64,000 nucleotides of DNA from Breoghania sp963678585 (GTDB lineage: Bacteria; Pseudomonadota; Alphaproteobacteria; Rhizobiales; Stappiaceae). The translations under genes were made by a program, and so were the position numbers. Shown one piece after another: positions 52,608-62,062 of the stretch. The notes under the pieces are model-generated. The model saw only the letters and a program-made list of their open reading frames with translations. It searched no databases and was not told the DNA's origin. The DNA is taken from NCBI GenBank assembly GCA_963678585.2, contig CAXXGA010000001.1:672567-736566 (forward strand), read 5' to 3'. Within the stretch, counting starts at the first letter, position 1. Each line of letters opens with the position of its first letter.

Positions 52608-53801
52608 TCATTCGCTGCGGCGGAAAAGAACCCACAACACGGAGGCAGCAAGGCCGGGAATGAGAATGCCGAGCGCAAGCGGCAAGGCACCGGCGGAGGG
52701 AAAGGAGCCCACCACCGAGCTGCACAGAAAGGCGATTCCGAACTGCAATGCACCTAGAAGCGCAGACCCGGCGCCCAGATTTCCATGGCTGGCGCGCATC
52801 GCGAGCGCCATCACATTGGCACTGATGAGGCCCACCATTGCGACGGAGAGCCAGAGCGGAACGAGCAGCAACAAGAGTTCGTTCGTTGAGGAAACGACCA
52901 GAAGCCCGACACCTCCAAGAACGTAGACCGGCAAGACGAAATCGACGATGCGGGCTACGCTCAGGGTCTCCAGCAGACGGGCGTTGACTTGCGAGGCTAC
53001 GACGAGGCCGAGCGTGACAGAGCCGAAACACAGGCCATACTGAATGTTGGTCAGACCGAAACGTCCGATGAAGAGGGACGAAGAGGTCGTGATAAAGGCG
53101 AACAAGCCAGCCTGCACGAAAGCGCCGGCAAGGCTCGGCAGAAGAAATTTCCGACGTTTCAGAATGCCCGCATATTGGCTCAGGGAAGCCGATAATGGCT
53201 CCTTGTTGCGCAGCTCCGCCGACAGCGTTTCCGGGATCGCCCACCAGCTCAGGCCCAGCGCGACGAGGCCGATGACCAGCATGACCACGAAGACCGACTG
53301 CCAGTTGATGTAGGTGACGAGCAGACTTCCGATGAAAGGTGCCGAGATCGGGCCAAGGCTCATCAGCATGACGAGCAGCGTCATCATCTTGGCGGCCTCA
53401 CGGCCCTCGAAGAGATCGGAAACGACGGCGCGGCCCACCACCATGCCCGCACAGGCGCCAAGCGCCTGAACGAGGCGCAGCGCGATGAAAAGATGGATGT
53501 TGTCGTTCAACAGCAGAACCAGCGTGCTTGCGCAAAACACGGCAACGCCCAGCAACAGCGGCCCGCGACGGCCGACCCGGTCGATCACCGGGCCGAAAAT
53601 CAGCTGTCCCATGCAGAGGCCGAGAAAGAAGATCGACAACGACAGTTCCATCGCGCCGTCGGCGGCTCCGTAGGCGGCCTGAATGTCCTTGAAGGCGGAA
53701 AGGTACATATCCGTGGCCAACGGCGGGAAGACGGAGAGAAGGGCGAGAACCGCGATCACCAGAAACGATGATTGCTGCCGCGTTGCCGTTTGTTCCGCCA
53801 T
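52608..53801 (-). CDS. Bcr/CflA-family MFS multidrug transporter
   Basis: 397 residues with twelve predicted membrane segments. The Bcr/CflA hallmark PPLATDMYLSAFKDIQ is near the N-terminus, with GQLIFGPVIDRVGRRGPLL as loop 2-3 motif and a RLVQALGACAGMVVGRAVVSDLF block. It is a proton-driven drug or amino-acid exporter. Single gene. The 312 nt upstream to 54114 hold no gene. Confidence 0.9.
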   Translation of the reverse strand: MAEQTATRQQSSFLVIAVLALLSVFPPLATDMYLSAFKDIQAAYGAADGAMELSLSIFFLGLCMGQLIFGPVIDRVGRRGPLLLGVAVFCASTLVLLLNDNIHLFIALRLVQALGACAGMVVGRAVVSDLFEGREAAKMMTLLVMLMSLGPISAPFIGSLLVTYINWQSVFVVMLVIGLVALGLSWWAIPETLSAELRNKEPLSASLSQYAGILKRRKFLLPSLAGAFVQAGLFAFITTSSSLFIGRFGLTNIQYGLCFGSVTLGLVVASQVNARLLETLSVARIVDFVLPVYVLGGVGLLVVSSTNELLLLLVPLWLSVAMVGLISANVMALAMRASHGNLGAGSALLGALQFGIAFLCSSVVGSFPSAGALPLALGILIPGLAASVLWVLFRRSE

Positions 53802-54113
53802 GAATATTCGCCCTGAACCAGACTTCTTGCCTGAACCGATATCTGAAAACGCCGTGCCCGACGGCAGACCCTAGCCCACCATCGCGACATTCAAGGAAAC
53901 GTTTGAGAAAGGCATTTCAGTCTCGGATATAGGCCTAAAACCCTAATTTTGAATAGCCAAAACGGCTCTTTCCGAAGACCCTTGACGATCTGACGCAAGT
54001 ATCGGGACAACAGGCGACATTCTTTACCATCCGCATGCCTTCAATCCGACACGGATGATCGTTGATGTAACGTTGCGCAAACTTCACGCAGCGTCATGAA
54101 AGCATGGGATTGC

Positions 54114-55019
54114 CTATCTTCCCTGCGCAAGCGTCCAGTTCAAAAGCCGCCACCAGTCGGTCATGCGGATGGGGGTGCCGTGCGAGCCGGTGGCGAACAC
54201 GGTGAGGCGCGTGGGGTAGCCCGCCCTGTGCAAGGTGCGGAAAAAGGCCGTCTGCTTGTCGGCCGAATAGACCGGGTCGTCACCGCCATGGGTGATGTAG
54301 AGCGGCAGACGGGCGCGATAGGCGGGCGTGCGGGAAAAATCCGGATTGGGCGCACCGCCGATAATCGCCATGCCCGCCAGATGCGAGACCGTCGCCGCAT
54401 CGCGCGCCGCCCCCCAACAGATGAAGCTTCCCATGGAGGCGCAGGCGAGAATGACGGGGCGCTTGCCGTTGCGCTCGTGAACGCTCTTGACCAGACGGCT
54501 GATCGCGTCGACGCCGTCCTTTTCGAAATCGCGCACGGTGGGCGAATAGTAGCTGCCGCCGTTCTGGACGACGAGGTTCTTCAGCCGGTTGAAATTGCCG
54601 CCGAATGTGTAGTCGTTGACGCCGAGCTTGCGGTCGCCGCCGCGCCCGTGAATGAAGATCACCGCGAAATCCGCCCCGCTCTTGGGACCGACACGCGAAA
54701 GCTCGACCTTGTGCGCTCCGAGGCTGAGCGTCTCATTCGCCTGCCAGCGGGTCACGCGGGTGGAGACATAGGCGTCCTTCACCCGCTTCTCCAGAACCAC
54801 GTCGCGCCCATAGAGATCGCGCTTCTTCGAATAGTCGACGACAACCCGCGCGCCGTCATCGCTCACCTCGAGAATCGGCTGATCGGAAAAAAGCTCGTTC
54901 TTGAAGGCTTTCAGCGGCAGGTCATAGGCGCGCGCGGGGCCGATGGGCGAGGCAAGACCCGCAACAAGCACAGCAATCAGGGCGGCACGGGTTGCAGACA
55001 TGGGAAATATCGGTCGCAT
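54114..55019 (-). CDS. Exported alpha/beta hydrolase
   Basis: 301 residues from ATG 55019, giving a signal peptide (TRAALIAVLVAGLASPIGPARA); ATG 55046 and 55001 are alternatives. The fold has FIHGRGGDRKLGVNDYTFGGNFNRL as oxyanion region and ACASMGSFICWG as nucleophile elbow (Ser), with Asp in HGGDDPVYSADKQ and His in TGSHGTPIRM. Substrate unknown; an exported esterase or lipase-like enzyme is likely. Divergent from the double-GNAT gene. Confidence 0.8.
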   Translation of the reverse strand: MRPIFPMSATRAALIAVLVAGLASPIGPARAYDLPLKAFKNELFSDQPILEVSDDGARVVVDYSKKRDLYGRDVVLEKRVKDAYVSTRVTRWQANETLSLGAHKVELSRVGPKSGADFAVIFIHGRGGDRKLGVNDYTFGGNFNRLKNLVVQNGGSYYSPTVRDFEKDGVDAISRLVKSVHERNGKRPVILACASMGSFICWGAARDAATVSHLAGMAIIGGAPNPDFSRTPAYRARLPLYITHGGDDPVYSADKQTAFFRTLHRAGYPTRLTVFATGSHGTPIRMTDWWRLLNWTLAQGR

Positions 55020-55233
55020 CGCGCTCGCTGATCGTTTCAAGGTCATCGACAAGAAGGGTTCCTGACAAGGACGGGCACTGTGACAAGCACGCGGAGCGAT
55101 TGCAACAAGGCGTTGGCGCTGCGCACAGGACGAACGGCGCGCCCGGCGATGCACACCGCAAACGGTCTTTGCCGCAAGGACATTGCGCGCTAATCTCGCT
55201 CGCAAACTCATACACTTGCCCCGAAAGACAGCC

Positions 55234-56097
55234 ATGCCCGCCGACCTGACCATCCGCACCATGACGCCGGAAAATCTCGCCCTGACGCTCGACTGGGCGC
55301 GCGAGGAAGGCTGGAATCCGGGGCTTGATGATGCCGCCGCCTTTCGCGCCGCCGATCCGGACGGCTTCCTGATGGGGTTCGTGGACGACGAGCCCGTCGC
55401 CTCGATTTCGGTCGTGACCTACGGCGACACCTACGGCTTTCTGGGGCTCTATATCTGCCGCCCGGAATTTCGCGGCAAGGGATATGGCTGGGCGCTCTGG
55501 CAGGCCGGTCTTGCGCGCCTCGACCGGGTCGCCCCCGGCGGCACGGTCGGGCTCGACGGCGTGGTCGCCCAGCAGGAAAGCTATGCGCGCAGCGGCTTTG
55601 TCCGCGCCCATCGCAATCTCCGCTATGGCGGGATCTCGATGGTCGACACCCCGCCCGATCCGCGCCTCAACCGCATCGGTCAGGGCTTTTTCCCGACCGT
55701 GCGGGACTATGACCGCACCTTTTTCGGAAGCTCCCGCGAACCCTTCCTGAAGAGCTGGCTGGCACCGGATGCAAAGACGCGCATGGGGCTGGCGCTCATC
55801 GAGGACGGAAACCTTCGCGGATACGGCGCCATTCGCGCCTGCGTGGACGGCTTCAAGATCGGGCCGCTCTTTGCCGGAGATGAAGATACCGCCGATATCC
55901 TGTTCCGCGCGCTTGCCGGTCAGGCCAAGGGACGGATGGTCTATCTCGATCTGCCGGAATCCAACGAGGCTGCCTCGCGCATGGCGGAACGCTACGAGCT
56001 TTCGCCCGAATTCGAGACCGCCCGGATGTATCGCGGCCGCGATCCGGAACTGCCGGTGGAACGCATTTTCGGCATCACGACTTTCGAACTCGGCTGA
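55234..56097 (+). CDS. Tandem GNAT acetyltransferase
   Basis: 287 residues from ATG 55234. The first GNAT domain (1-140) contains GLYICRPEFRGKGYGWALWQAGL, with the acetyl-CoA loop RGKGYG, and GVVAQQESYARSGFV. The second (about 150-285) resembles the C-terminal GNAT_18-type domain (EDGNLRGYGAIRACVDGFKIGPLFAGDEDTAD). Two-domain proteins of this kind (YitH-like) act on unknown amines. Confidence 0.85.
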   Translation: MPADLTIRTMTPENLALTLDWAREEGWNPGLDDAAAFRAADPDGFLMGFVDDEPVASISVVTYGDTYGFLGLYICRPEFRGKGYGWALWQAGLARLDRVAPGGTVGLDGVVAQQESYARSGFVRAHRNLRYGGISMVDTPPDPRLNRIGQGFFPTVRDYDRTFFGSSREPFLKSWLAPDAKTRMGLALIEDGNLRGYGAIRACVDGFKIGPLFAGDEDTADILFRALAGQAKGRMVYLDLPESNEAASRMAERYELSPEFETARMYRGRDPELPVERIFGITTFELG

Positions 56098-56383
56098 ACG
56101 CGCGCCTCGGCGCAGGCTCCATCACTTCCTTGCACGCACTTCGCTTTTGAGGTTGCGCGAGATGGCTGTTTTCCGGGCGTGCCGCCGGTCATGGCAAACC
56201 TGCCCACCTCGCCGCAACCTATTAGAATTTCTATGATTGCAACGTACTATTGCGTATGGTCACAATCTCCAGTCCGCTGGCTCGAAGGTTGCGAGCCGGA
56301 TTGCATGCAATTTGAGGCGACGGGTTGCGAGGCATCTCCGCGATGCTTTCCGGGAGCCGACACCTGCCAGGAGACACTCCCCC

Positions 56384-57775
56384 ATGATCGATCTTTCCGC
56401 CGGAATCCCTGCCCTGCATGCGGCCTATGCCGCCGGCATCAGCCCCGAGGAAATGATCGCCAAGGTTTTCGAGCGCTTCGACGCGGTGGGAGATCCGGGC
56501 ATCTTCATTCATCTCGCCGACCGCGGGAACCTGATGGACGAGGTGCGCGCGCTGGGCGACTTCGATCCGGCGCGCCCCCTGTGGGGCGTTCCCTTCGCGG
56601 TGAAGGATAATATCGATGTGGCCGGGATGCCGACGACCGCAGCGTGCCGCGAATATGAATACTGGCCCGAACACGACGCCTTCGTGGTAGCGCGGCTGAA
56701 GGCGGCGGGGGCCATCGTGATCGGCAAGACCAATCTCGACCAGTTCGCGACGGGGCTTGTCGGCGTACGCACGCCCTATCCCGCGCCGCGAAACGCGCTC
56801 AACCCGGCCATGGTGCCGGGCGGCTCCAGCTCCGGTTCCGCGGTCGCCGTCGCCCACGGCATCGTCAGCTTCTCGCTGGGCACCGACACCGCAGGTTCGG
56901 GCCGCGTGCCCGCAGCCCTCAACGACCTCGTCGGCCTGAAGCCTACCATCGGCGCGCTTTCGGCCACCGGCATGATCCCGGCCTGCCGCACGCTCGACTG
57001 CATGTCTGTTTTTGCCCGCAATGTATCCGATGCATGGGCGGTCTTTTCCCATGCCGCCGCCCGTGACGGGGAGGACGCCTATTCGCGCGCCTTCGAATTC
57101 GCAGAGCCCCAGGGGCTCACGCCGGGCCTGCGGATCGGCGTGCCGCCGGTAGATCAGCGCAGGTTCTTCGGCGATACGATACAGGCCGCCTCCTATCAGG
57201 TGACGCTCGATGATCTTGCGGCCCGCGGGGCGAAGATCGCGGAGATCGATTTCGCTCCCTTCCACGAGACCGCAGATCTTCTTTACGAGGGCGCGTGGGT
57301 GGCGGAGCGTTATGCGGCGCTGCGCGAGATCATGGAGACGAGACCGGAAATCCTCCACCCCGTCACCCGCCGGATCGTGGGCGGGGCGGAAGGCTTGAGC
57401 GCCGCCGACGCCTTTGACGGGCTCTACCGGCTGAAGGCGCTCGAGCGCATCGCGCAGGAAACCCTGTCGGGTCTCGACTGTCTCTGCGTGCCGACCATCC
57501 CGCATTTCGTGACGATGGCGGAATGCGACGCCGACCCGATCGGCCCCAACAGCAGGCTCGGGACCTATACCAACTTCGTGAACCTGCTCGACCTTGCCGC
57601 CATCGCGGTTCCGGTCGCCGCGCGAAGTGACGGGCGGCCCGGCAACGTCACGCTGATCGGCAAGGCGGGAAGCGACGGAATTCTGGCAGGCATCGGAGCC
57701 GCCATCGAGCGCGCACCCGTCGGCAAACCGGAAATGATGGTCTCCCGCGTCGGGAAGACCGCAAAGGCCCGCTGA
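56384..57775 (+). CDS. Amidase-signature protein resembling the AtzF allophanate hydrolase amidase domain
   Basis: 463 residues from ATG 56384 with AGGAGA upstream; the frame continues upstream without a good start. The amidase-signature triad is visible: Lys in PFAVKDNID, cis-Ser in PGGSSSGSAVAVAHG and nucleophile Ser in GTDTAGSGRVPAALNDLVGLKPT, a wording typical of AtzF. AtzF proteins are about 600 residues with a C-terminal domain that is absent here. No urea carboxylase or cyanurate gene is adjacent, so the substrate may differ. Confidence 0.82.
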   Translation: MIDLSAGIPALHAAYAAGISPEEMIAKVFERFDAVGDPGIFIHLADRGNLMDEVRALGDFDPARPLWGVPFAVKDNIDVAGMPTTAACREYEYWPEHDAFVVARLKAAGAIVIGKTNLDQFATGLVGVRTPYPAPRNALNPAMVPGGSSSGSAVAVAHGIVSFSLGTDTAGSGRVPAALNDLVGLKPTIGALSATGMIPACRTLDCMSVFARNVSDAWAVFSHAAARDGEDAYSRAFEFAEPQGLTPGLRIGVPPVDQRRFFGDTIQAASYQVTLDDLAARGAKIAEIDFAPFHETADLLYEGAWVAERYAALREIMETRPEILHPVTRRIVGGAEGLSAADAFDGLYRLKALERIAQETLSGLDCLCVPTIPHFVTMAECDADPIGPNSRLGTYTNFVNLLDLAAIAVPVAARSDGRPGNVTLIGKAGSDGILAGIGAAIERAPVGKPEMMVSRVGKTAKAR

Positions 57776-57835
57776 CGGCAGGAGCAGTCGCGCGTCGGGG
57801 CCGGAGCCGTTGCGCAGGTTTCTCCATGGTCCCGG

Positions 57836-58354
57836 TCAGTGATTGTGGCCCGCGTGGCTGTGTTCCTTCGCATCCGCGGCTTCTATTTCGACTTCGATCT
57901 CGACTTCGCCTGCCTTTTCGAAGGTCAGCGTGAGATCGAGGTCGCCGCCCTTGGCGAGCGGGCCTTTCAGGCCGTCCAGCTTGAGCGCGACACCGGCCGG
58001 ATCGAGCCTGAACTCGTGTTCGGCGGGAATATCGATTGCGCCGATTTCGATATGGCTCACCGCGCCCTCGGAGGTCAAAGTCATGCCGACGATGGATACG
58101 GTTTTCGCGGCCTCCGTCGCGGCGGAGACGAGACGGTCCGCGCCGCCGTGATTGTCGATATCCATGAACACGAAGCCATGGTTGGCACCGGTTGCCGGCG
58201 CCCATGGGTGAACGACCCTGATCGCTCCGGTCTCGAACGCATGGGCGTGCTCATGATGGGCATCGTGATCATCGGCAAGGGCGGGGGCGGCGCAGGCGAA
58301 CAGGCAGCATGCAGCGGCCGTCGCGACGCGGCGCGCATACAGATAAGCGGTCAT
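57836..58354 (-). CDS. PCu(A)C-like periplasmic protein without the usual copper ligands
   Basis: 172 residues from ATG 58354, with a signal peptide (ATAAACCLFACAAPALA). The PCuAC fold is recognisable (HPWAPATGANHGFVFMDIDNHGGADRLVSA, GLKGPLAKGGDLDLTLTFEKAGEVEIEV). By eye the HxM copper motif (HLMLMGLK in most members) reads ALKLDGLK, and the His of the upstream HEM site is Val. His-rich ends (DDHDAHHEHAHA and HSHAGHNH) may bind metal instead. PCuAC proteins deliver copper to cytochrome oxidase. No SCO or oxidase gene is adjacent. Confidence 0.78.
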   Translation of the reverse strand: MTAYLYARRVATAAACCLFACAAPALADDHDAHHEHAHAFETGAIRVVHPWAPATGANHGFVFMDIDNHGGADRLVSAATEAAKTVSIVGMTLTSEGAVSHIEIGAIDIPAEHEFRLDPAGVALKLDGLKGPLAKGGDLDLTLTFEKAGEVEIEVEIEAADAKEHSHAGHNH

Positions 58355-58730
58355 GGGAAAGCTCGTTGCTTGGGGTGTCAGGCTGGCGGGAGACCCACCG
58401 GGCGCATATGGCCACATCAACACGACAGTTACGTAACATACGGGTCAAAAACCCGCCGAAACCGGCCGGATCCGCAACGTCGGAAGGTTTTGACGGAGAT
58501 CGGCAATCCTGCGGTGAAAGGGGCGGTCGGGCACCTCTTCGCCGGTGAGGCCGCGCCCCTTGCCATCCAACGCCAACGTCGCCCGTCGCGAACCGTCTTG
58601 CGATGCTACCCGAGGCTGCGGCGTCACAGACCTAACCCGGCAGCGGTATCAACGCTATGATCGCAGGGCGACTCGATCTTCAACTCAGGATGTTTCTGCA
58701 GGCGCAGAGCCGGACGGGGCCAGGCACACC
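58355..58730. other. Divergent intergenic region, PCuAC-like and GntR genes
   Basis: 376 nt. It contains a perfect 10-bp palindrome GTTACGTAAC (58429-58438), about 75 nt upstream of the PCuAC-like start. No other clear signal; the open frame 58545-58730 before the GntR gene has no supported start. Confidence 0.35.
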
Positions 58731-59414
58731 ATGTCAATGTCAGACAGCGAACTCGATTCCAAACCGTCGCGCAGCCGGACACGCACCGAGGATATCCGCC
58801 TGCAGCTTGCCGACGAGATCGTGAAGGGCGAGCTTGTCCCCGGAACGCAGCTTGACGAGATGGGCCTTGCCGCGCGCTTCGGCGTTTCCCGCACGCCCAT
58901 TCGCGAGGCCTTGCGCCAGCTTGAGGCGAGCGGGCTTGTCGAGCAGAAGCCCCATTGCGGTTCCTTCGTCGCGGAGCTTTCGCAGGAACGCCTGAGAGAG
59001 ATGTTCATCGCCATGGCCGAGCTTGAGGCCATCTGCGCAGGGCTTGCCGCGGTCCATATGAGCGCGGATGAACGCCGAGCGCTGGAGGACATACTGGAAG
59101 ACCTCGCCCAGATGATGCGCCAGGGCGATCCGCAGGGCTATCACGAACTCAACGACATCTTTCACAACGCCATCTATGCGGGAAGCCACAACCGCTATCT
59201 GGCGGAACTGACGCTGGCGACACGGCTCAGGCTCGCCCCCTTCCGCCGGGCCCAGTTCCGCACGCTCGGGCGGCTGGCGAAGTCGCAGGCCGAACACACG
59301 ACCATCGTGGAGACCATCGCCCGCGGCGACCGGCGCGGCGCGGCCGAACTCATGCGCGCCCATATCGACACGGTGAAGCTGTCTTTCGACACCTATGTCG
59401 GCCAGCAGGGCTGA
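58731..59414 (+). CDS. GntR-family regulator (FCD subfamily)
   Basis: 227 residues from ATG 58731 (58737 also possible). N-terminal winged helix: LADEIVKGELVPGTQLDEMGLAARFGVSRTPIREALRQLEASGLV. The C-terminal FCD domain has the metal-binding pattern, with Asp in ELNDIFHNAIYAGSHNRY and His in AEHTTIVETIARGDRRGAAELMRAHI. FCD regulators respond to carboxylates or sugar acids. Target not evident; the amidase or PCuAC-like gene could be regulated. Confidence 0.9.
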   Translation: MSMSDSELDSKPSRSRTRTEDIRLQLADEIVKGELVPGTQLDEMGLAARFGVSRTPIREALRQLEASGLVEQKPHCGSFVAELSQERLREMFIAMAELEAICAGLAAVHMSADERRALEDILEDLAQMMRQGDPQGYHELNDIFHNAIYAGSHNRYLAELTLATRLRLAPFRRAQFRTLGRLAKSQAEHTTIVETIARGDRRGAAELMRAHIDTVKLSFDTYVGQQG

Positions 59415-59424
59415 CGCCTCGCCG

Positions 59425-59571
59425 CTACTTCGCCTCCACCGAAAGCCCCTTGTCGCCAATCTCCACCTCGATGCCCGCAGTCTTCTGCTGTTCCTCGTAA
59501 TAGAGGTAGCCAAAGGTACCTGCAGCGACGGCGAAGACGGCGACGAGTGCGTAAAGCGCATTGCGGTTCAT
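59425..59571 (-). CDS. 48-residue single-pass membrane protein
   Basis: Short frame from ATG 59571 to TAG 59425: MNRNALYALVAVFAVAAGTF, then GYLYYEEQQKTAGIEVEIGD and a GLSVEAK end. One N-terminal membrane helix is followed by a short polar tail. AGGAGGG lies 8 nt before the ATG, an excellent Shine-Dalgarno. Similar tiny proteins are, as I recall, frequent in Hyphomicrobiales and of unknown function. An EcfG-type element lies about 60 nt upstream. Confidence 0.75.
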   Translation of the reverse strand: MNRNALYALVAVFAVAAGTFGYLYYEEQQKTAGIEVEIGDKGLSVEAK

Positions 59572-59633
59572 GGGGTCTTCCCTCCTGAAATGTGTTCAGG
59601 GCCCGCTCCTGCGGCCCCTCCTTCAGGAACCCA

Positions 59634-59659
59634 AACGCCCGCGCCCCACAACGGGTTCC
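59634..59659 (-). promoter_or_regulatory. Candidate EcfG-type promoter of the 48-residue protein
   Basis: On the minus strand GGAAC (59659-59655), 17 nt, CGTT, then the gene at 59571. About one such match per window is expected by chance on both strands, but this one is correctly placed and oriented. Confidence 0.5.
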
Positions 59660-59692
59660 CCGACACGCGCTTGCCGATCATTGGCCAAGGCA

Positions 59693-59727
59693 AAGAAAAA
59701 CGCGCCCGGAGAGGCCCCGGGCGCGTT
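59693..59727 (-). terminator. Intrinsic terminator of lpdA
   Basis: On the minus strand AACGCGCCCGG (59727-59717), a 7-nt loop, CCGGGCGCGTT (59709-59699), then TTTC. It lies 30 nt after the lpdA stop. Confidence 0.9.
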
Positions 59728-59756
59728 CCTGATCCGCCTGCAATGAGCGGTAACGA

Positions 59757-61160
59757 TCAGATGTGGATCGGCTTGTCGTAGGTTCCCATGGCGGCCTCGC
59801 GCACGGCCTCCGACTGGGTCGGATGGGCATGGCAGGTGCGCGCCAGATCTTCCGAGGAGCCGCCGAATTCCATCAGCACGGCCAGTTCATGGATCATCTC
59901 GCCGACACCGGCGCCGATCATATGCGCGCCGAGAACGCGGTCGGTTTCCGCATCGGCCAGGATCTTCACGAAACCGTCGGTCTGCCCGATGGCGCGGGCG
60001 CGGCCGTTGGCGGAGAAGGGATACTTGCCCGCCTTGTACTTGATGCCCGCCGCCTTCAGCTCCTCTTCCGTCTTACCCACGGCAGCCACTTCCGGCATGG
60101 TGTAGACCACACCCGGAATGACATCGTAGTTCACGTGACCGGCCTGACCGGCGAGGATCTCGGCAAGCGCGGCGCCTTCGTCCTCGGCCTTGTGGGCCAG
60201 CATCGGACCGGCGATCACGTCGCCGATGGCGTAGATGCCGTCGACGGAGGTCTTGAAGTGGGCGTCGGTCTTCACGCGCTTGCGCTCGTCAAGCTCCACG
60301 CCGACTGCCTCAAGGCCGAGGCCCTCGGTGTAGGGGCGACGACCGATGGCAACCAGCACCACGTCGGCGTCCAGCGTTTCCGCCTTGCCCTCGCCGGAAG
60401 CCGGTTCCACGGAGACCTTCAGGCCGGAGCCGGCCTTTTCCACGCCCGTCACCTTCGCGCCGAGCTTGAAGCCGAAGCCCTGCTTCTTGAGGATGCGCTG
60501 GAAGTTCTTGGCGACGTCGCCGTCCATGCCCGGCAGGATGCGGTCGAGGAATTCCACCACCGTCACTTCCGCGCCGAGACGACGCCAGACCGAGCCGAGT
60601 TCCAGCCCGATCACGCCCGCGCCGACCACGATCATCTTGCCCGGCACCTTTTCCAGCGCCAGAGCGCCGGTGGAGGAGACGACCTTCTTCTCGTCGATCT
60701 CGATACCCGGAAGCGGCGCGACGTCGGAGCCGGTGGCGATCACGATGTTTTTCGCTTCAACCGTCTGGGTGGAGCCGTCTTCGGCGGTCACTTCCACCTT
60801 GCCGGGGGCGGCGATCTTGCCGGTGCCCTGGATGGCGTCGATCTTGTTCTTCTTGAACAGGAAGGTCACGCCGCCGGTGTTGGAATCGATCACGTCCTGC
60901 TTGTGCTTCATCATGGCGGGCAGGTCGAGCTTGGGCTTGCCGACCTTGATGCCGAAGCCTTCGAAGGCGTGACCGGCTTCCTCAAACATCTCCGACGTGT
61001 GAAGCAGCGCCTTGGAGGGAATGCAGCCGATATTCAGGCAGGTGCCGCCGTAAGTTGCGCGCTTCTCGACGACTGCCACCTTCAGGCCAAGCTGCGCAGC
61101 CTTCACCGCACACACATAACCGCCGGGGCCGGAGCCGATAATGCAGAGATCGTAGGACAT
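59757..61160 (-). CDS. lpdA: Dihydrolipoyl dehydrogenase (E3)
   Basis: 467 residues. FAD motif IGSGPGGYVCAVKAAQLG, redox disulfide GGTCLNIGCIPSK, NAD motif VVGAGVIGLELGSVW and the C-terminal His-Glu in HAHPTQSEAVREAAMG are canonical. It reoxidises dihydrolipoamide of the 2-oxoglutarate dehydrogenase complex (odhB is 2.1 kb upstream on the same strand) and possibly other complexes. Confidence 0.97.
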   Translation of the reverse strand: MSYDLCIIGSGPGGYVCAVKAAQLGLKVAVVEKRATYGGTCLNIGCIPSKALLHTSEMFEEAGHAFEGFGIKVGKPKLDLPAMMKHKQDVIDSNTGGVTFLFKKNKIDAIQGTGKIAAPGKVEVTAEDGSTQTVEAKNIVIATGSDVAPLPGIEIDEKKVVSSTGALALEKVPGKMIVVGAGVIGLELGSVWRRLGAEVTVVEFLDRILPGMDGDVAKNFQRILKKQGFGFKLGAKVTGVEKAGSGLKVSVEPASGEGKAETLDADVVLVAIGRRPYTEGLGLEAVGVELDERKRVKTDAHFKTSVDGIYAIGDVIAGPMLAHKAEDEGAALAEILAGQAGHVNYDVIPGVVYTMPEVAAVGKTEEELKAAGIKYKAGKYPFSANGRARAIGQTDGFVKILADAETDRVLGAHMIGAGVGEMIHELAVLMEFGGSSEDLARTCHAHPTQSEAVREAAMGTYDKPIHI

Positions 61161-61214
61161 CGGAGCCTCTTGTCAGGTTGATTTCCACCCGGCGCTCCGC
61201 CGGGTCTTGAGCAT

Positions 61215-61970
61215 TTACACGGCGCGGCCGCCGGATACATCCACCACCGCGCCCGTCGTGTAGGACGAAATATCGCTCGCCAGCCAGATGATCGCGCCGG
61301 CCACCTCTTGGGCGGTTCCCGCGCGCCCCATCGGCAGCGAGGCGCCAAGCCGCGCCACCCGGTCCGGGTCGCCGCCGCTTGCATGAATTTCCGTATCGAT
61401 GATGCCGGGTCTTACGGCATTCACCCTGATCTTTTCCCCCACCACTTCCTTGGCGAGCGCCATGGTGAAGGTCTCCACCGCGCCCTTGGAGGACGCGTAG
61501 TCGATATATTGGGACGGCGAGCCCAGCGTCACCGACGCAGACGACACATTGACGATCGTGCCGCCGCGCCCGCCATGGGCGCTCGACATGCGTTTCACCG
61601 CCTCACGTGCGCACAGCATCGTGCCGAAGACATTGATCTCGAACATCCGGCGCAGGCGATCCATCGACATGTCTTCAAGCCGCTCCGCGTCATCGACCAC
61701 GCCCGCATTGTTGACGAGGGCATCGAGACGGCCATAGCGGGCGTCGATCTCGTCGAACATCGCCAGCACCGCCTCCTCATCGGAGACATCGGCACCAATC
61801 GCAAAGGCTTGCCCGCCATCGGCGACAATATCGCCGACAACCATATCGGCTGCCGCGGAATTGGCGGCGTAATTGACGACGACGCGGTATCTGGCCTCGG
61901 CGGCCATCCGCGCCGTTGCAGCGCCGATGCCGCGCGAACCGCCGGTGACCAGCATGACGGGGGCGCTCAT
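61215..61970 (-). CDS. SDR-family oxidoreductase
   Basis: 251 residues, classical SDR. Cofactor motif TGGSRGIGAATARMA, NNAG in LVNNAGVV, catalytic Ser in VNVSSASVTLG and Tyr-x3-Lys in YIDYASSKGAVE, NAVRPGIIDTEIH after it. The Ala/Asn pattern after the second strand (VNYAANSAAA) suggests NADPH. It resembles sugar or acyl-ACP reductases. It is conserved between odhB and lpdA in this order. Substrate unknown. Confidence 0.88.
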   Translation of the reverse strand: MSAPVMLVTGGSRGIGAATARMAAEARYRVVVNYAANSAAADMVVGDIVADGGQAFAIGADVSDEEAVLAMFDEIDARYGRLDALVNNAGVVDDAERLEDMSMDRLRRMFEINVFGTMLCAREAVKRMSSAHGGRGGTIVNVSSASVTLGSPSQYIDYASSKGAVETFTMALAKEVVGEKIRVNAVRPGIIDTEIHASGGDPDRVARLGASLPMGRAGTAQEVAGAIIWLASDISSYTTGAVVDVSGGRAV

Positions 61971-62062
61971 GGGCGCACCTCGCGCATGGTCAGTCCGCTC
62001 CGGCCTGTCAGATTGCGTGGCATCGATTTCTCATCCCCCGGGCGAAGCCCGCCTGACGCGCC

